Notes: generated by a model from the letters alone, not told the origin. A stretch of 64,000 nt of DNA from Solirubrobacteraceae bacterium (GCA_031177685.1 JAPSGI010000004.1:1-64000); one strand, 5' to 3'. Numbered from the stretch's first letter, positions 7,011-13,935 are shown. Translations and numbers: made by a program.

Positions 7011-8875
7011 GCGCCGACCGGCGTCGCGCGCCCGACGGGCGTCCGCGAGTCCGGCTGCGGCGGTCGGGGTGGGCGGCCGGTCCGAGCAACGCGCGCCAGC
7101 CCCCAGGCCAGCGCGGCCAGGAAGCCCAGCGCGATCGCCAGGACCACGAGCGACGCGGCCGCGAACAGCCAGCCGGGGACGTCGTCGCGACGCTCGCGCT
7201 GGAGGAACTCGACCTCCTCCGCGAAGGGGCGCGTGAACCGCGCGCGCGCCGGAACTTCGGGCGCGGGAATCGCTTCGTCGCGCGGCAGGAAGATCGGCAC
7301 CGCCGCGAGCGTCGCGCCGTCGTGCAGGCGCACGAGGGCCTTCCAGTTGCCGTGGACGGGGATCGGCTCGGTGGAGCGGTAGACGCCCGGCGCGGTCCGC
7401 TGCAGGCGGTCGACCACGAGGCCGCCGCCCTGCCACGCCGTGACCTGCACCCACGCGGCGCCGTCGGCCGCCGCGGGCGGATCGATCCGCACGACCGCCC
7501 GGACCTCGCGCTCGGGCGCGGGCCGCGTCTCGGTCAAGGCGACCGTCGCGCGCACGCCCTGCGGCGCGCTCGTCGCCAGGCCGTAGCCGACGCAGGCGCC
7601 GACCGCGACCACCGAGGCGGCGAAGGCCAGGCGCGCGGCCGGCGGGCGCGGCAGCGCACCGCGCAGGGCCGAGCCGATCAGCGCCCCGGTCACGCCGCCG
7701 GCCACGCCGGCGATCGTCGAGAGGACGAGTCCCTCCGGCAGCACGTCGGCCGTCCAGGGCAGCGGCATGACCGCGTGCGACCACGCCCACTCCGTCCAGA
7801 ATCCCGCGGTGCCCACGAGCAGGCCGGCGGCGGCGCCGAAGGCCAGCGGCCGCGCCCGCGCGGCCAGCAGCAGCGCCACGCCCTCGACGAGCACGGCCGA
7901 ACCGAGGTAGAGCGGCAGCGCCGGCATCGTCTGGCCGAGGACCGGCCCGACCAGCAGGCCGACGAACCCGCGGACGGCCAGGAAGAACAGCGCGGCGCCG
8001 AGCGCCCCGCCGGGCCCGATCCAGACGCGGGCGGCGCTCAGGGCCGTGGCCGCCGCCAGCGCGACGAGCAGCGGCCCGAACACGAGGCGGAACTGCGGGA
8101 CGCCGAAGTCGAACTCCGCCTGGAACGTCGAGAGGCCGATCAGCAGGCCGCCCATGAGCCCCACGCGGCGCGCGGCGGTGACGAGCTGCGGGGAGATCAG
8201 GGGACGGGGGCCGGCGGGAGCGCTCGGACGCGCCGCGGCCTCCTCGCGCTTGGCGCGCATCCCCTCCGCCAGCAGCACCGCCTGGCCGATCAGCGTCATG
8301 CCGGCGCCGCCGATCAGCATCAGGTGCGTGGGGCCCCACAGCGTCACGTCCTGCCCGAACAGGCGGTGCCAGAGGTCGTCGAGGGGGAAGCCGGTGAGCG
8401 CGAAGGCGCCCGCGGAGGCGATCAGGATCCCGCCGACAGGCGCGTGGTAGGAGCCGAGGCGCACGGCGGCCGGTCCCGGTCGCTCGCGCACCGGCAGGGC
8501 AATCGCCAGGACGCCCGCCGAGAAGACGCCGAACAGTCCGGCGAGGATCAGGTAGTGGGCCGGGTTGGCGAGCGGGCCGGCGTCGCGGCCCTCGTCGATG
8601 TGCAGAGCGATGTCCCAGTACATCCCCAGCAGCGCGGTGAGCAGCGAGACGGCCGCGATCCCCGACGGCAGCGCCGCCCAGCCCGGCAGCCCGGAAACGC
8701 GCTCGCTGAGCTTGGCGAGGCGCCCGAGCGGCGACGACTCGCGCGCCCGATGGCGCAGGATCAACCACAGCAGCAGGCCCGTGGCCAGTGCCGCCCCGCC
8801 GGTGGCGATCACGACCTGGTCGAGCGCCGCGCCGCCGGCGGGTTCGCCCGCGGCGAAGGGCAGAAAAGCGGACAT
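7007..8875 (-). CDS. Large polytopic membrane protein with C-terminal extracytoplasmic domain, unknown
   Basis: A 622-residue protein with about ten hydrophobic segments in the first 430 residues, an external beta-rich domain of roughly 110 residues, and a final membrane segment near 585. Conserved-looking histidine/acid clusters lie in or near membrane helices (DIALHIDEG, NPAHYLILAG, LDDLWHRLFG, GPTHLMLIGG), which suggests metal or haem binding. The external domain (VHGNWKALVRLHDG) recalls the small FixH/YtkA-like folds, but I cannot assign the family. A TAACAT box ends 6 nt before the ATG. It is divergent from the merR gene, which probably regulates it. Confidence 0.75.
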   Translation of the reverse strand: MSAFLPFAAGEPAGGAALDQVVIATGGAALATGLLLWLILRHRARESSPLGRLAKLSERVSGLPGWAALPSGIAAVSLLTALLGMYWDIALHIDEGRDAGPLANPAHYLILAGLFGVFSAGVLAIALPVRERPGPAAVRLGSYHAPVGGILIASAGAFALTGFPLDDLWHRLFGQDVTLWGPTHLMLIGGAGMTLIGQAVLLAEGMRAKREEAAARPSAPAGPRPLISPQLVTAARRVGLMGGLLIGLSTFQAEFDFGVPQFRLVFGPLLVALAAATALSAARVWIGPGGALGAALFFLAVRGFVGLLVGPVLGQTMPALPLYLGSAVLVEGVALLLAARARPLAFGAAAGLLVGTAGFWTEWAWSHAVMPLPWTADVLPEGLVLSTIAGVAGGVTGALIGSALRGALPRPPAARLAFAASVVAVGACVGYGLATSAPQGVRATVALTETRPAPEREVRAVVRIDPPAAADGAAWVQVTAWQGGGLVVDRLQRTAPGVYRSTEPIPVHGNWKALVRLHDGATLAAVPIFLPRDEAIPAPEVPARARFTRPFAEEVEFLQRERRDDVPGWLFAAASLVVLAIALGFLAALAWGLARVARTGRPPRPPQPDSRTPVGRATPVGA

Positions 8876-8881
8876 GAGGCG

Positions 8882-8925
8882 ATGTTACACGACTTCATGT
8901 CACATTCAACGATGTACAGTTCATG
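8882..8925. promoter_or_regulatory. Repeat-containing divergent promoter between the membrane protein and merR
   Basis: Two similar elements, ATGTTACA-n4-TTCATG (8882-8899) and ATGTACA-n-TTCATG (8912-8925), fill the 51-bp divergent gap. They contain the putative -10 boxes of both genes: TAACAT on the minus strand (8882-8887) and TACAGT on the plus strand (8915-8920). A MerR dimer binding either copy would sit on the promoter. Regulation is inferred from position and repetition. Confidence 0.5.
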
Positions 8926-8926
8926 C

Positions 8927-9694
8927 GTGACCGACGGCACAGAGGAAGCCCTCACGATCGACGAGCTCGCGCAGCGCACGGGCATGACGGTGCGCAACAT
9001 CCGCGCCCACCAGTCCCGTGGCCTGCTGCCCCCGCCCGAGGTGCGCGGGCGCACCGGCTTCTACGGCCCCGAGCACGTCGCGCGCATCGACCTGATCCGC
9101 GAGCTGCAAGACGAGGGCTTCAACCTGGCGGCCATCCGCCGCCTCGTCGAGGGAGCCGCCGGCTCGACCGCCGAGGTGCTGCGCTTCACGCGCGCGGTGC
9201 GCGAGCCGTTCGAGGACGAGCCGCCCGAGATCGTGACGCTGGAGGAGCTGGCGGCGCGCTGGGGCGACAACGCGAGCCCGGACCTGCTCGAGCGCGCGCT
9301 CGCGCTCGGCCTGCTCCGCGAGCTGGGAGACGGCCGCTACGAGGAGACCAGTCCCCGCCTGTCGCGCGCCGGGGCCGAGCTGGCCGAGCTCGGGATCGCC
9401 CCGGCCACCGCGCTCGACGTGATCGCGGCCGTACGCCGCCACGCGGAGGGCATCTCCGAGCGCTTCGTCGCGCTGTTCATCGACGAGGTGTGGAACCCGT
9501 TCGAGGAAGCGGGCCGGCCGGCCGCGCGCTGGCCGGAGGTGCGGATCGCGATCGAGCGGCTACGCCCCTTGGCGGCCGAGTCGGTGCAGGCGATCTTCCA
9601 GCTCGCGATGAGCGACGCCGTCGACGCGGCGTTCGGCCGCGAGCTGGAGCGCATCCGTCTCGAGGCCGATGGCGAGCGGCGTGGAGCCGCCTAA
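8927..9694 (+). CDS. MerR family transcriptional regulator
   Basis: A 255-residue regulator. Residues about 8-75 form the MerR winged helix (LTIDELAQRTGMTVRNIRAH, GLLPPPEVRGRTGFYGPEHV, then RIDLIRELQDEGFNLAAIRR). The remaining 170 residues are an effector domain without the cysteines of metal sensors, so an organic ligand or light/redox cofactor is possible. GTG at 8927 is chosen because TACAGT ends 6 nt before it; in-frame ATGs at 8896 and 8912 are alternatives. It is divergent from the large membrane protein, its likely target. The following 255 bp (9695-9949) hold no gene I can support. Confidence 0.85.
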   Translation: MTDGTEEALTIDELAQRTGMTVRNIRAHQSRGLLPPPEVRGRTGFYGPEHVARIDLIRELQDEGFNLAAIRRLVEGAAGSTAEVLRFTRAVREPFEDEPPEIVTLEELAARWGDNASPDLLERALALGLLRELGDGRYEETSPRLSRAGAELAELGIAPATALDVIAAVRRHAEGISERFVALFIDEVWNPFEEAGRPAARWPEVRIAIERLRPLAAESVQAIFQLAMSDAVDAAFGRELERIRLEADGERRGAA

Positions 9695-9949
9695 TCTGCC
9701 GAAAATCCGGAACACGGAAATTTGCCGTCACATTTTGCGCCGACATCCGATTCTTTGGGTGCGCGACACATATCCCCCTGCTCGCGCAAGCGCCTACTGA
9801 GGCGAGTGACGGAGCTCAGCAGGCGTTCCCTACCGCATGGTGCCGGTGGCGTCGGGACTTAGGTTCCGGCGCCGCCGGCGCAGCGGCGCGCGTCACGCGC
9901 GCGAGACGAAATGCAGCGGTCCACCGTCCGGTGCTTTACGATCGCTCGC

Positions 9950-10216
9950 GTGGGACTGCTCGCACGCATCCTGGGACGCAGCTCGAGCCGGGATCGCGGG
10001 GTCCTCGCCGAGAAGGAGGAGGGCGACGAGAAGACGCCGCGCCCGCGGCGTCCGCCGCCCACGCCGGGGACGCGCGTTCCGCGCCGACCGCCGCCGACGC
10101 CGACCACGCGGCCGCTGGGCGGCCCGCGCGGGACCGCGGGGACGCAGACGTACGGGGCTCCCGGCGGAACGCCCTCCACGCAGCGCATCCACAACCCCTC
10201 GCACCTCGGCCGCTGA
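9950..10216 (+). CDS. Small Pro/Arg-rich low-complexity protein
   Basis: An 88-residue frame beginning with GTG (MGLLARILGRSSS), then an acidic patch and a disordered Pro/Arg/Thr/Gly tail with an internal duplication (PRRPPPTPGTR and PRRPPPTPTTR). No domain is recognisable. The 11-bp sequence CGGCCGCTGAG containing its stop codon is repeated exactly at 10236-10246. An imperfect stem, CGGCCGC at 10207-10213 with GCGGCCG at 10235-10241, may terminate transcription between this gene and the convergent Ntn hydrolase. Codon composition is compatible with coding, but low complexity keeps confidence modest. Confidence 0.45.
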   Translation: MGLLARILGRSSSRDRGVLAEKEEGDEKTPRPRRPPPTPGTRVPRRPPPTPTTRPLGGPRGTAGTQTYGAPGGTPSTQRIHNPSHLGR

Positions 10217-10249
10217 GGGGGCGCGGCGCGCACCGCGGCCGCTGAGCGC

Positions 10250-10945
10250 CTAGCGCGCCGCCAGCGGGCCGAGCGTCTCGCGCTGGCGCTCCTTCCACGC
10301 CTCGACCGAGTCGGCGAGCCCGCCCTCGATCTCCTCGCGCGCGACCGGCCGTGCCCCGGCGGCCGTGACGACGTACATCTGGATCGGCGGGCCGAGGTAC
10401 ACGGCGGCCACCTCGATCGCGTCCGCGATCGCCTTGTAGGCGACCATCTTGGCCTGCTCGATCCCGAGCTCGGCCGTCCCGAGGTGCGAGACGGCGGCCA
10501 TCGCGAAGTCGGCGAAGATGTCGCCCGTCCCGATCGCCGAGTAGCGGGGATGGAACTGGTGCTCCGCGCCGGTTCGGGGGATCGACAGGATCCGCGGACC
10601 GTCGCGGTCGCACCAGCAGAAGATGCACGCGAGCTCCGGCGGCTCGCTGGCCGGGTGCGGTACGAAGTCGCGCAGCGCCTGCTGCTGGATCGGGACCACG
10701 ACCGAGACGAGCCGCCGGCGCACGCTGGCCGCGTCGCCGCCGTGGCCGTTGAGGTCCGCCAGCTCGCGGCGCAGCGTCTGCTGCAGCCCCACGCTGCCCG
10801 CCGCCCCCCACGCCACGCGACCGCCGATGTCGAAGAGCTTGCGGCCCGGCTGGCGCGTCGGCTGGCCGGCGGCGTCGCTGGTGGCCTGGCCGTCCGAGGC
10901 TAGGACGAGCCCCTCGCGGCAGCGCACGGCCAGCACCAGCGTCAT
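10250..10945 (-). CDS. HslV/proteasome-beta-like Ntn hydrolase
   Basis: A 231-residue protein with the N-terminal threonine nucleophile layout of HslV and proteasome beta subunits. After removal of Met1 it begins TLVLAVRCREGLVLASDGQA, giving Thr1 and Asp17; a lysine at the Lys33 position lies in GRKLFDIGGRVAWGAAGS, followed by the small-residue turn. No propeptide is present. The cognate ATPase hslU and proteasome alpha or Mpa/ARC genes are absent nearby. The ATG overlaps the stop of the upstream winged-helix gene by 4 nt (10942-10945), so the two are translationally coupled. The Ntn hydrolase fold is well supported; peptidase activity and assembly state are inferred. Confidence 0.82.
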   Translation of the reverse strand: MTLVLAVRCREGLVLASDGQATSDAAGQPTRQPGRKLFDIGGRVAWGAAGSVGLQQTLRRELADLNGHGGDAASVRRRLVSVVVPIQQQALRDFVPHPASEPPELACIFCWCDRDGPRILSIPRTGAEHQFHPRYSAIGTGDIFADFAMAAVSHLGTAELGIEQAKMVAYKAIADAIEVAAVYLGPPIQMYVVTAAGARPVAREEIEGGLADSVEAWKERQRETLGPLAAR

Positions 10946-11382
10946 CGCGTGAAGACCGAGCGCGTCGCGTACTCGGGGTAGCGCTCGTAGACGTCGGTCA
11001 GCAGCGCGCCGAAGCTCTGGGCCGCGATCCGCGCCTTGATCTCGTCCAGCCGCTCCAGGCGGGCGCGGCCACGCGGTCCCAGCGCGGCCGCGAGCTCGCC
11101 GGCCCGCGCGGCGCCGGCGGGCGTGACGCGGTAGCGCCCCCACCCGAGCCCGCGCGCCGTGCGGCGCTCCACGAGCCCGGCCCGGACGAGGTCGCGCAGG
11201 CCGCGGTACAGCCCGCGGCTCATCGGCCCGTAGTTGTAGGCCACGAAGCGGTAGCGCTCCCGGCGCGGCAGGGCCGCCTCCTCCGCCAGCAGGAACAGGC
11301 CCTTCTGCAGCCGGACGGGATCCAGCCCGTCCGGTGCCGCCTCGGAGGCGACGAGGAGCAGGAGCCAGTCACGGGCGCGCAT
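10942..11382 (-). CDS. Winged-helix protein, Panacea/DUF4065- or PadR-like
   Basis: A 146-residue protein. Residues about 20-110 have a winged-helix pattern (DPVRLQKGLFLLAEEA, then FVAYNYGPMSRGLYRGLRDL and a basic wing ending in GRYRVTPAGA). The KGLF/YNYGP/LY spacing is reminiscent of Panacea (DUF4065/SocA-like) domains, some of which act as protease adaptors or antitoxins; PadR-like DNA binding is the alternative. A conserved-looking tail ends ERYPEYATRSVF. TACGGT ends 8 nt before the ATG. It is the first gene of a two-gene unit with the HslV-like hydrolase, suggesting a shared function. Confidence 0.65.
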   Translation of the reverse strand: MRARDWLLLLVASEAAPDGLDPVRLQKGLFLLAEEAALPRRERYRFVAYNYGPMSRGLYRGLRDLVRAGLVERRTARGLGWGRYRVTPAGAARAGELAAALGPRGRARLERLDEIKARIAAQSFGALLTDVYERYPEYATRSVFTR

Positions 11383-11481
11383 GGCGGCGAACCGTAGGGC
11401 GCCGCGACGCGCGGATCAGCGGGCGGCTGTCACGAAACCGTCACATCGCGGCGCCTTCGCGTGTTGGTACTCGCGACCGCT

Positions 11482-11497
11482 ACTCATAGTCTGTAGA
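11482..11497 (+). promoter_or_regulatory. Shared promoter motif, copy 1 (upstream of the NYN gene)
   Basis: ACTCATAGTCTGTAGA, first of four copies of a motif with core ATANNCTGTAGA. The TAGTCT inside it fits a -10 hexamer, and TTGGTA at 11464-11469 is exactly 17 bp upstream as a possible -35. The same core precedes each of the three XRE genes downstream. Confidence 0.7.
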
Positions 11498-11510
11498 GGG
11501 GAGACGGCAA

Positions 11511-12314
11511 ATCGAACGCGCGGCCATCTTCGTGGACGCGGGCTGGCTGCTGGCGGCGGCCGCCCTGGAGGTCGTGGGCGTTCGCGGCCGGGACGGCCTG
11601 GCCTGCGAGCACGGCGGGCTCCTGAGCGCGCTCGCCGGCCACGTGCAGGTGCACTCCGGCGGCGCGCGGCTGCTGCGGACCTACTGGTACGACGGCGCGC
11701 CCGGCGGCGCGCCCAGCCACGCCCACGACCGCATCGCGGCGCTGCCCTACGTCAAGGTGCGCCTCGGCCGACTCAACCGCTCCGGCCAGCAGAAGGGCGT
11801 GGACGTTCTCGTCTACCACGACCTCCTCACGCTCGCGCGCGAGCGCGCCATCGCCCGGGCGTACCTGGTCGCCGGCGACGAGGACCTGCGCGAGGGCGTC
11901 GTCGAGGCGCAGAAGCTCGGCGTGCAGGTCGTGCTGCTGGGGATGCCCGTCTCGGCGGGCCACAACCAGTCCGCGCGGCTCGTGCGCGAGTGCGACGAGT
12001 ACGCGCTGCTGCCGCGCGAGGTGTGGGAGCCGTTCTGCTCGCCGCGGACCGAGGCGGACGAGGAGCCCGCGCACGAGGACGTGGTCGCGGTCCGCGAGGT
12101 GGGCCGGACGTTCGCGCGCGAATGGGTCCAGTCCGGCGACCCCGAGCGGGTGCGCTCCGTCCTGGCGGCCTTCCCCCACCTGCCCAACGAGCTGGACATC
12201 GCGCTGCTGCATGCGGCCGAGGACCGGCTCGGCTCGATGCGGGGGCGCCCGGACCTCAAGACCGAGCTGCGCGGCACGTTCTGGTTCGCGGCACGCGAGG
12301 CGGCCAAGCGTTGA
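11511..12314 (+). CDS. NYN-domain protein (PIN-like nuclease fold), probable AUC start
   Basis: A protein of about 267 residues with a NYN domain in residues 1-175: IFVDAGWLL carries the first acidic residue, then RTYWYDGAP, QQKGVDVLVYHDLL, VAGDEDLREGV and a late Asp in VRECDEY. NYN proteins of this type are thought to cleave RNA. The first conventional in-frame start (GTG, 11532) would remove the first beta strand, and a stop lies at 11487-11489. GAGGGGAG (11496-11503) sits 7 nt before an ATC at 11511, so I place the start there. A C-terminal region of about 90 residues is of unknown role. Confidence 0.75.
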   Translation: MERAAIFVDAGWLLAAAALEVVGVRGRDGLACEHGGLLSALAGHVQVHSGGARLLRTYWYDGAPGGAPSHAHDRIAALPYVKVRLGRLNRSGQQKGVDVLVYHDLLTLARERAIARAYLVAGDEDLREGVVEAQKLGVQVVLLGMPVSAGHNQSARLVRECDEYALLPREVWEPFCSPRTEADEEPAHEDVVAVREVGRTFAREWVQSGDPERVRSVLAAFPHLPNELDIALLHAAEDRLGSMRGRPDLKTELRGTFWFAAREAAKR

Positions 12315-12318
12315 CGCT

Positions 12319-12334
12319 ACTCATATGCTGTAGA
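12319..12334 (+). promoter_or_regulatory. Shared promoter motif, copy 2 (upstream of XRE gene A)
   Basis: ACTCATATGCTGTAGA, followed by CC. The hexamer TATGCT (12324-12329) fits a -10 box, but no good -35 lies 17 bp upstream. It begins 5 bp after the NYN stop codon and 24 bp before the gene A start. Confidence 0.7.
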
Positions 12335-12357
12335 CCTATACGCCGCATCAGGAGAGC

Positions 12358-12624
12358 GTGCCGTGCGTGCCACAGCGCTCGCAAGCCCATGCAGCCTTAG
12401 GGACCGCCATCCGCCGCAAGCGCCTGTCCCAGCGCATCTCCCAGGAGGAGCTCGGCTTCCGCGCGGGGCTGCACCGCACCTACGTCGGCGGCATCGAGCG
12501 GGGGGAGAAAAATCCCAGCTACGGCAACCTGCTCAAGCTCGCGCGCGCGCTGGACGTCGCGACGTCGCAACTGCTGCGCGACGCCGAGGCGCAGCAGGAA
12601 CCTGGGCGCTCCGATCCAGGTTGA
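12358..12624 (+). CDS. XRE-type helix-turn-helix regulator A
   Basis: An 88-residue single-domain regulator of the Cro/C1 type. The helix-turn-helix runs from about residue 13 to 70, with ISQEELGFRAGLHRTYVGGI as recognition core and ERGEKNPSYGNLLKLARAL after it. It shares QRSQAHAALG and most of the HTH with the two genes that follow, so the three arose by tandem duplication. The start is GTG, preceded by GGAGAG. It has a longer tail (QQEPGRSDPG) than its paralogues. It is probably controlled through the motif at 12319-12334, perhaps by itself or its sisters. Confidence 0.85.
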   Translation: MPCVPQRSQAHAALGTAIRRKRLSQRISQEELGFRAGLHRTYVGGIERGEKNPSYGNLLKLARALDVATSQLLRDAEAQQEPGRSDPG

Positions 12625-12625
12625 T

Positions 12626-12641
12626 GCATATATCCTGTAGA
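12626..12641 (+). promoter_or_regulatory. Shared promoter motif, copy 3 (upstream of XRE gene B)
   Basis: GCATATATCCTGTAGA keeps the core ATANNCTGTAGA but has lost the ACTC prefix of the other copies. TATCCT (12631-12636) fits a -10 box. A degenerate second copy, CCCATAGGCTGCAGG, follows at once (12642-12656). The motif begins 2 bp after the stop of gene A. Confidence 0.65.
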
Positions 12642-12664
12642 CCCATAGGCTGCAGGCGACGAGC

Positions 12665-12919
12665 GTGCGACCCGTGGCGCCACGTTCGCAAGCCCACGCC
12701 GCGCTCGGCCGGGCGATCGCCCGCGCCCGCGCGCGCCGCGACATGTCGCAGGAGGAGCTCGCCTCGCGCGCCGGCATGGACCGCACCTTCGTCGGCGGCA
12801 TCGAGCGCGGCGAGGAGAACCCGAGCTTCGACAAGCTGCTGCGGCTGGCCCGAACGCTCGGCCTGGCGCCCTCCGAACTGGTCGCCGCAGCCGAGCGGGA
12901 AGAGCGACGGAACTCATAG
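12665..12919 (+). CDS. XRE-type helix-turn-helix regulator B
   Basis: An 84-residue paralogue of gene A, with PRSQAHAALGRAI, then MSQEELASRAGMDRTFVGGI and ERGEENPSFDKLLRLARTL. It is more acidic in the turn after the recognition helix (GEEN for GEKN) and has a charged tail. The start is GTG. Its TAG stop lies inside copy 4 of the shared motif (12912-12927), so gene end and next promoter overlap. Confidence 0.85.
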   Translation: MRPVAPRSQAHAALGRAIARARARRDMSQEELASRAGMDRTFVGGIERGEENPSFDKLLRLARTLGLAPSELVAAAEREERRNS

Positions 12920-12927
12920 GCTGTAGA
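12912..12927 (+). promoter_or_regulatory. Shared promoter motif, copy 4 (upstream of XRE gene C)
   Basis: ACTCATAGGCTGTAGA, followed by CCC. TAGGCT fits a -10 hexamer. It includes the stop codon of gene B and lies 32 bp before the gene C start. With copies 1 and 2 it defines the long consensus ACTCATANNCTGTAGA. Confidence 0.7.
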
Positions 12928-12959
12928 CCCCGGAGGGCCGCGCCGGAACGGTCCGGGGC

Positions 12960-13196
12960 GTGGCTCAGCGCTCTCAAGCCCATGCCGCCCTGGGACGGGC
13001 GATCCGCGACTATCGCGGCCGACGACAGATCTCACAGGAGGACCTCGCGCACCGCGCGGGGATGCACCGCACCTACCTCGGTGGCATCGAGCGCGGCGAG
13101 CGCAACCCCAGCTACACGAACATCATGAAGGTGGCCGACGCGCTGGGAATCGACGCGTGGGAATTACTGCGGCGCGCGCGGGAGTTGGAAGGCTAG
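12960..13196 (+). CDS. XRE-type helix-turn-helix regulator C
   Basis: A 78-residue paralogue, the shortest of the three: AQRSQAHAALGRAIRDYRGR, then ISQEDLAHRAGMHRTYLGGI and ERGERNPSYTNIMKVADAL. It begins with GTG and has almost no tail after the HTH domain. The recognition-helix residues MHRTYLGG are nearly those of gene A, so the paralogues may bind the same or closely related sites. Its stop overlaps the TAGTCT box of the next gene. Confidence 0.85.
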   Translation: MAQRSQAHAALGRAIRDYRGRRQISQEDLAHRAGMHRTYLGGIERGERNPSYTNIMKVADALGIDAWELLRRARELEG

Positions 13197-13205
13197 TCTT
13201 GCTTC

Positions 13206-13613
13206 GTGCGACGCCGGACGGCGTGGGTGGTTGTCGCGGTCGGCCTCGTGGTCTGGGCCGTCGCGCTCACCCAGGGGTGGCTCGGCGGCGAGCCGGGCGG
13301 CGGACGCTCTGACGGCGGCCAGGCGGGCAGGCCGTTCGATCCGCGTGACGTGCCGATCGTCGTCGACGTCTACGAGTACGGCTTCACGCCGTCGAACGTC
13401 GTCATCAAGGCGGGCCACGCGGTCGCGTGGAAGGACGTCGGCAAGGAGCACCACACGATCGCGCCCAGCTCCGCGGCGGGATGGCGCGTGTTCCTGCGCG
13501 CCCAGCGCGAGGGCTCGTCGGCCCATGTCTTCCCGCGTCCGGGCGTGTACCCCTACCACTGCAGCATCCACCCCTGGATGCGGGGGACCGTCACGGTCCG
13601 GCGGCGGGTGTGA
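13206..13613 (+). CDS. Membrane-anchored or secreted cupredoxin (type 1 copper protein)
   Basis: A 135-residue plastocyanin-like protein. The N-terminal hydrophobic segment (WVVVAVGLVVWAVALTQGWL) is a signal peptide or anchor. The copper site is complete: His in GKEHHTIAP, then Cys, His and Met in YPYHCSIHPWMRGTVTV. It should act in electron transfer or copper binding outside the membrane. The start is GTG with TAGTCT 6 nt upstream (13194-13199), overlapping the stop of XRE gene C, so it has its own leaderless-type promoter and need not belong to the XRE cluster. Confidence 0.88.
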   Translation: MRRRTAWVVVAVGLVVWAVALTQGWLGGEPGGGRSDGGQAGRPFDPRDVPIVVDVYEYGFTPSNVVIKAGHAVAWKDVGKEHHTIAPSSAAGWRVFLRAQREGSSAHVFPRPGVYPYHCSIHPWMRGTVTVRRRV

Positions 13614-13616
13614 CAG

Positions 13617-13787
13617 CTAGGAGCTGCGGACGCTGCGGACCGTGCGGGTGCGCTCGTCCCAGCGCTCCTCGCGACCGTCGACCAGGCGCAGGGAAGCCTC
13701 GACCCGCTCGCGCTGCGGATTGCGCGGGGGCGGCTGAGAATGCCCGCTCGGGGCTTCCTTCCAGACGACTCGCTTCGGGTAGATCAT
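13617..13787 (-). CDS. Small basic protein of 56 residues, unknown
   Basis: A short gene starting MIYPKRVVWKEAPSGHSQPP and ending in a charged helix-like stretch (DGREERWDERTRTVRSVRSS). The coding call rests on a near-perfect ribosome binding site, AAGGAGGACGG, immediately upstream on the minus strand (about 13790-13800). It is convergent with the cupredoxin, ending 4 bp from its stop. No family recognised. A hairpin-forming repeat lies about 30 bp upstream. Confidence 0.65.
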   Translation of the reverse strand: MIYPKRVVWKEAPSGHSQPPPRNPQRERVEASLRLVDGREERWDERTRTVRSVRSS

Positions 13788-13815
13788 CTCCGTCCTCCTT
13801 GACTCACGCCGTTCA

Positions 13816-13847
13816 TACGGAACAACCCAGGAGAACGCCGTTCCGTA
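13816..13847 (-). promoter_or_regulatory. Inverted repeat upstream of the 56-residue gene
   Basis: TACGGAAC (13816-13823) and GTTCCGTA (13840-13847) are perfect 8-bp complements around a 16-nt loop, in the 148-bp gap between pspAB and the small gene. It could be an operator or a leader hairpin for the minus-strand gene. The rest of the gap shows nothing I recognise. Confidence 0.4.
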
Positions 13848-13935
13848 ACGCGAGATTGTGAGGTTTGGTCCGGCGGAACGGCGGGATCCCTCGCCGAAGA
13901 CCGTACGTTCGTCGGGTTCGCGGCCTGCCCGCGGT

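Noticed and set aside
9695-9949. A second c-di-AMP riboswitch or other RNA upstream of the Pro-rich gene
   Set aside because: Some GC-rich stems can be drawn, but none of the conserved ydaO blocks is present and no other class fits.
9950-10216. Pup-like modifier partner for the HslV-like hydrolase
   Set aside because: It lacks the C-terminal GGE/GGQ and the helical region of Pup; the tail ends NPSHLGR and is low complexity.
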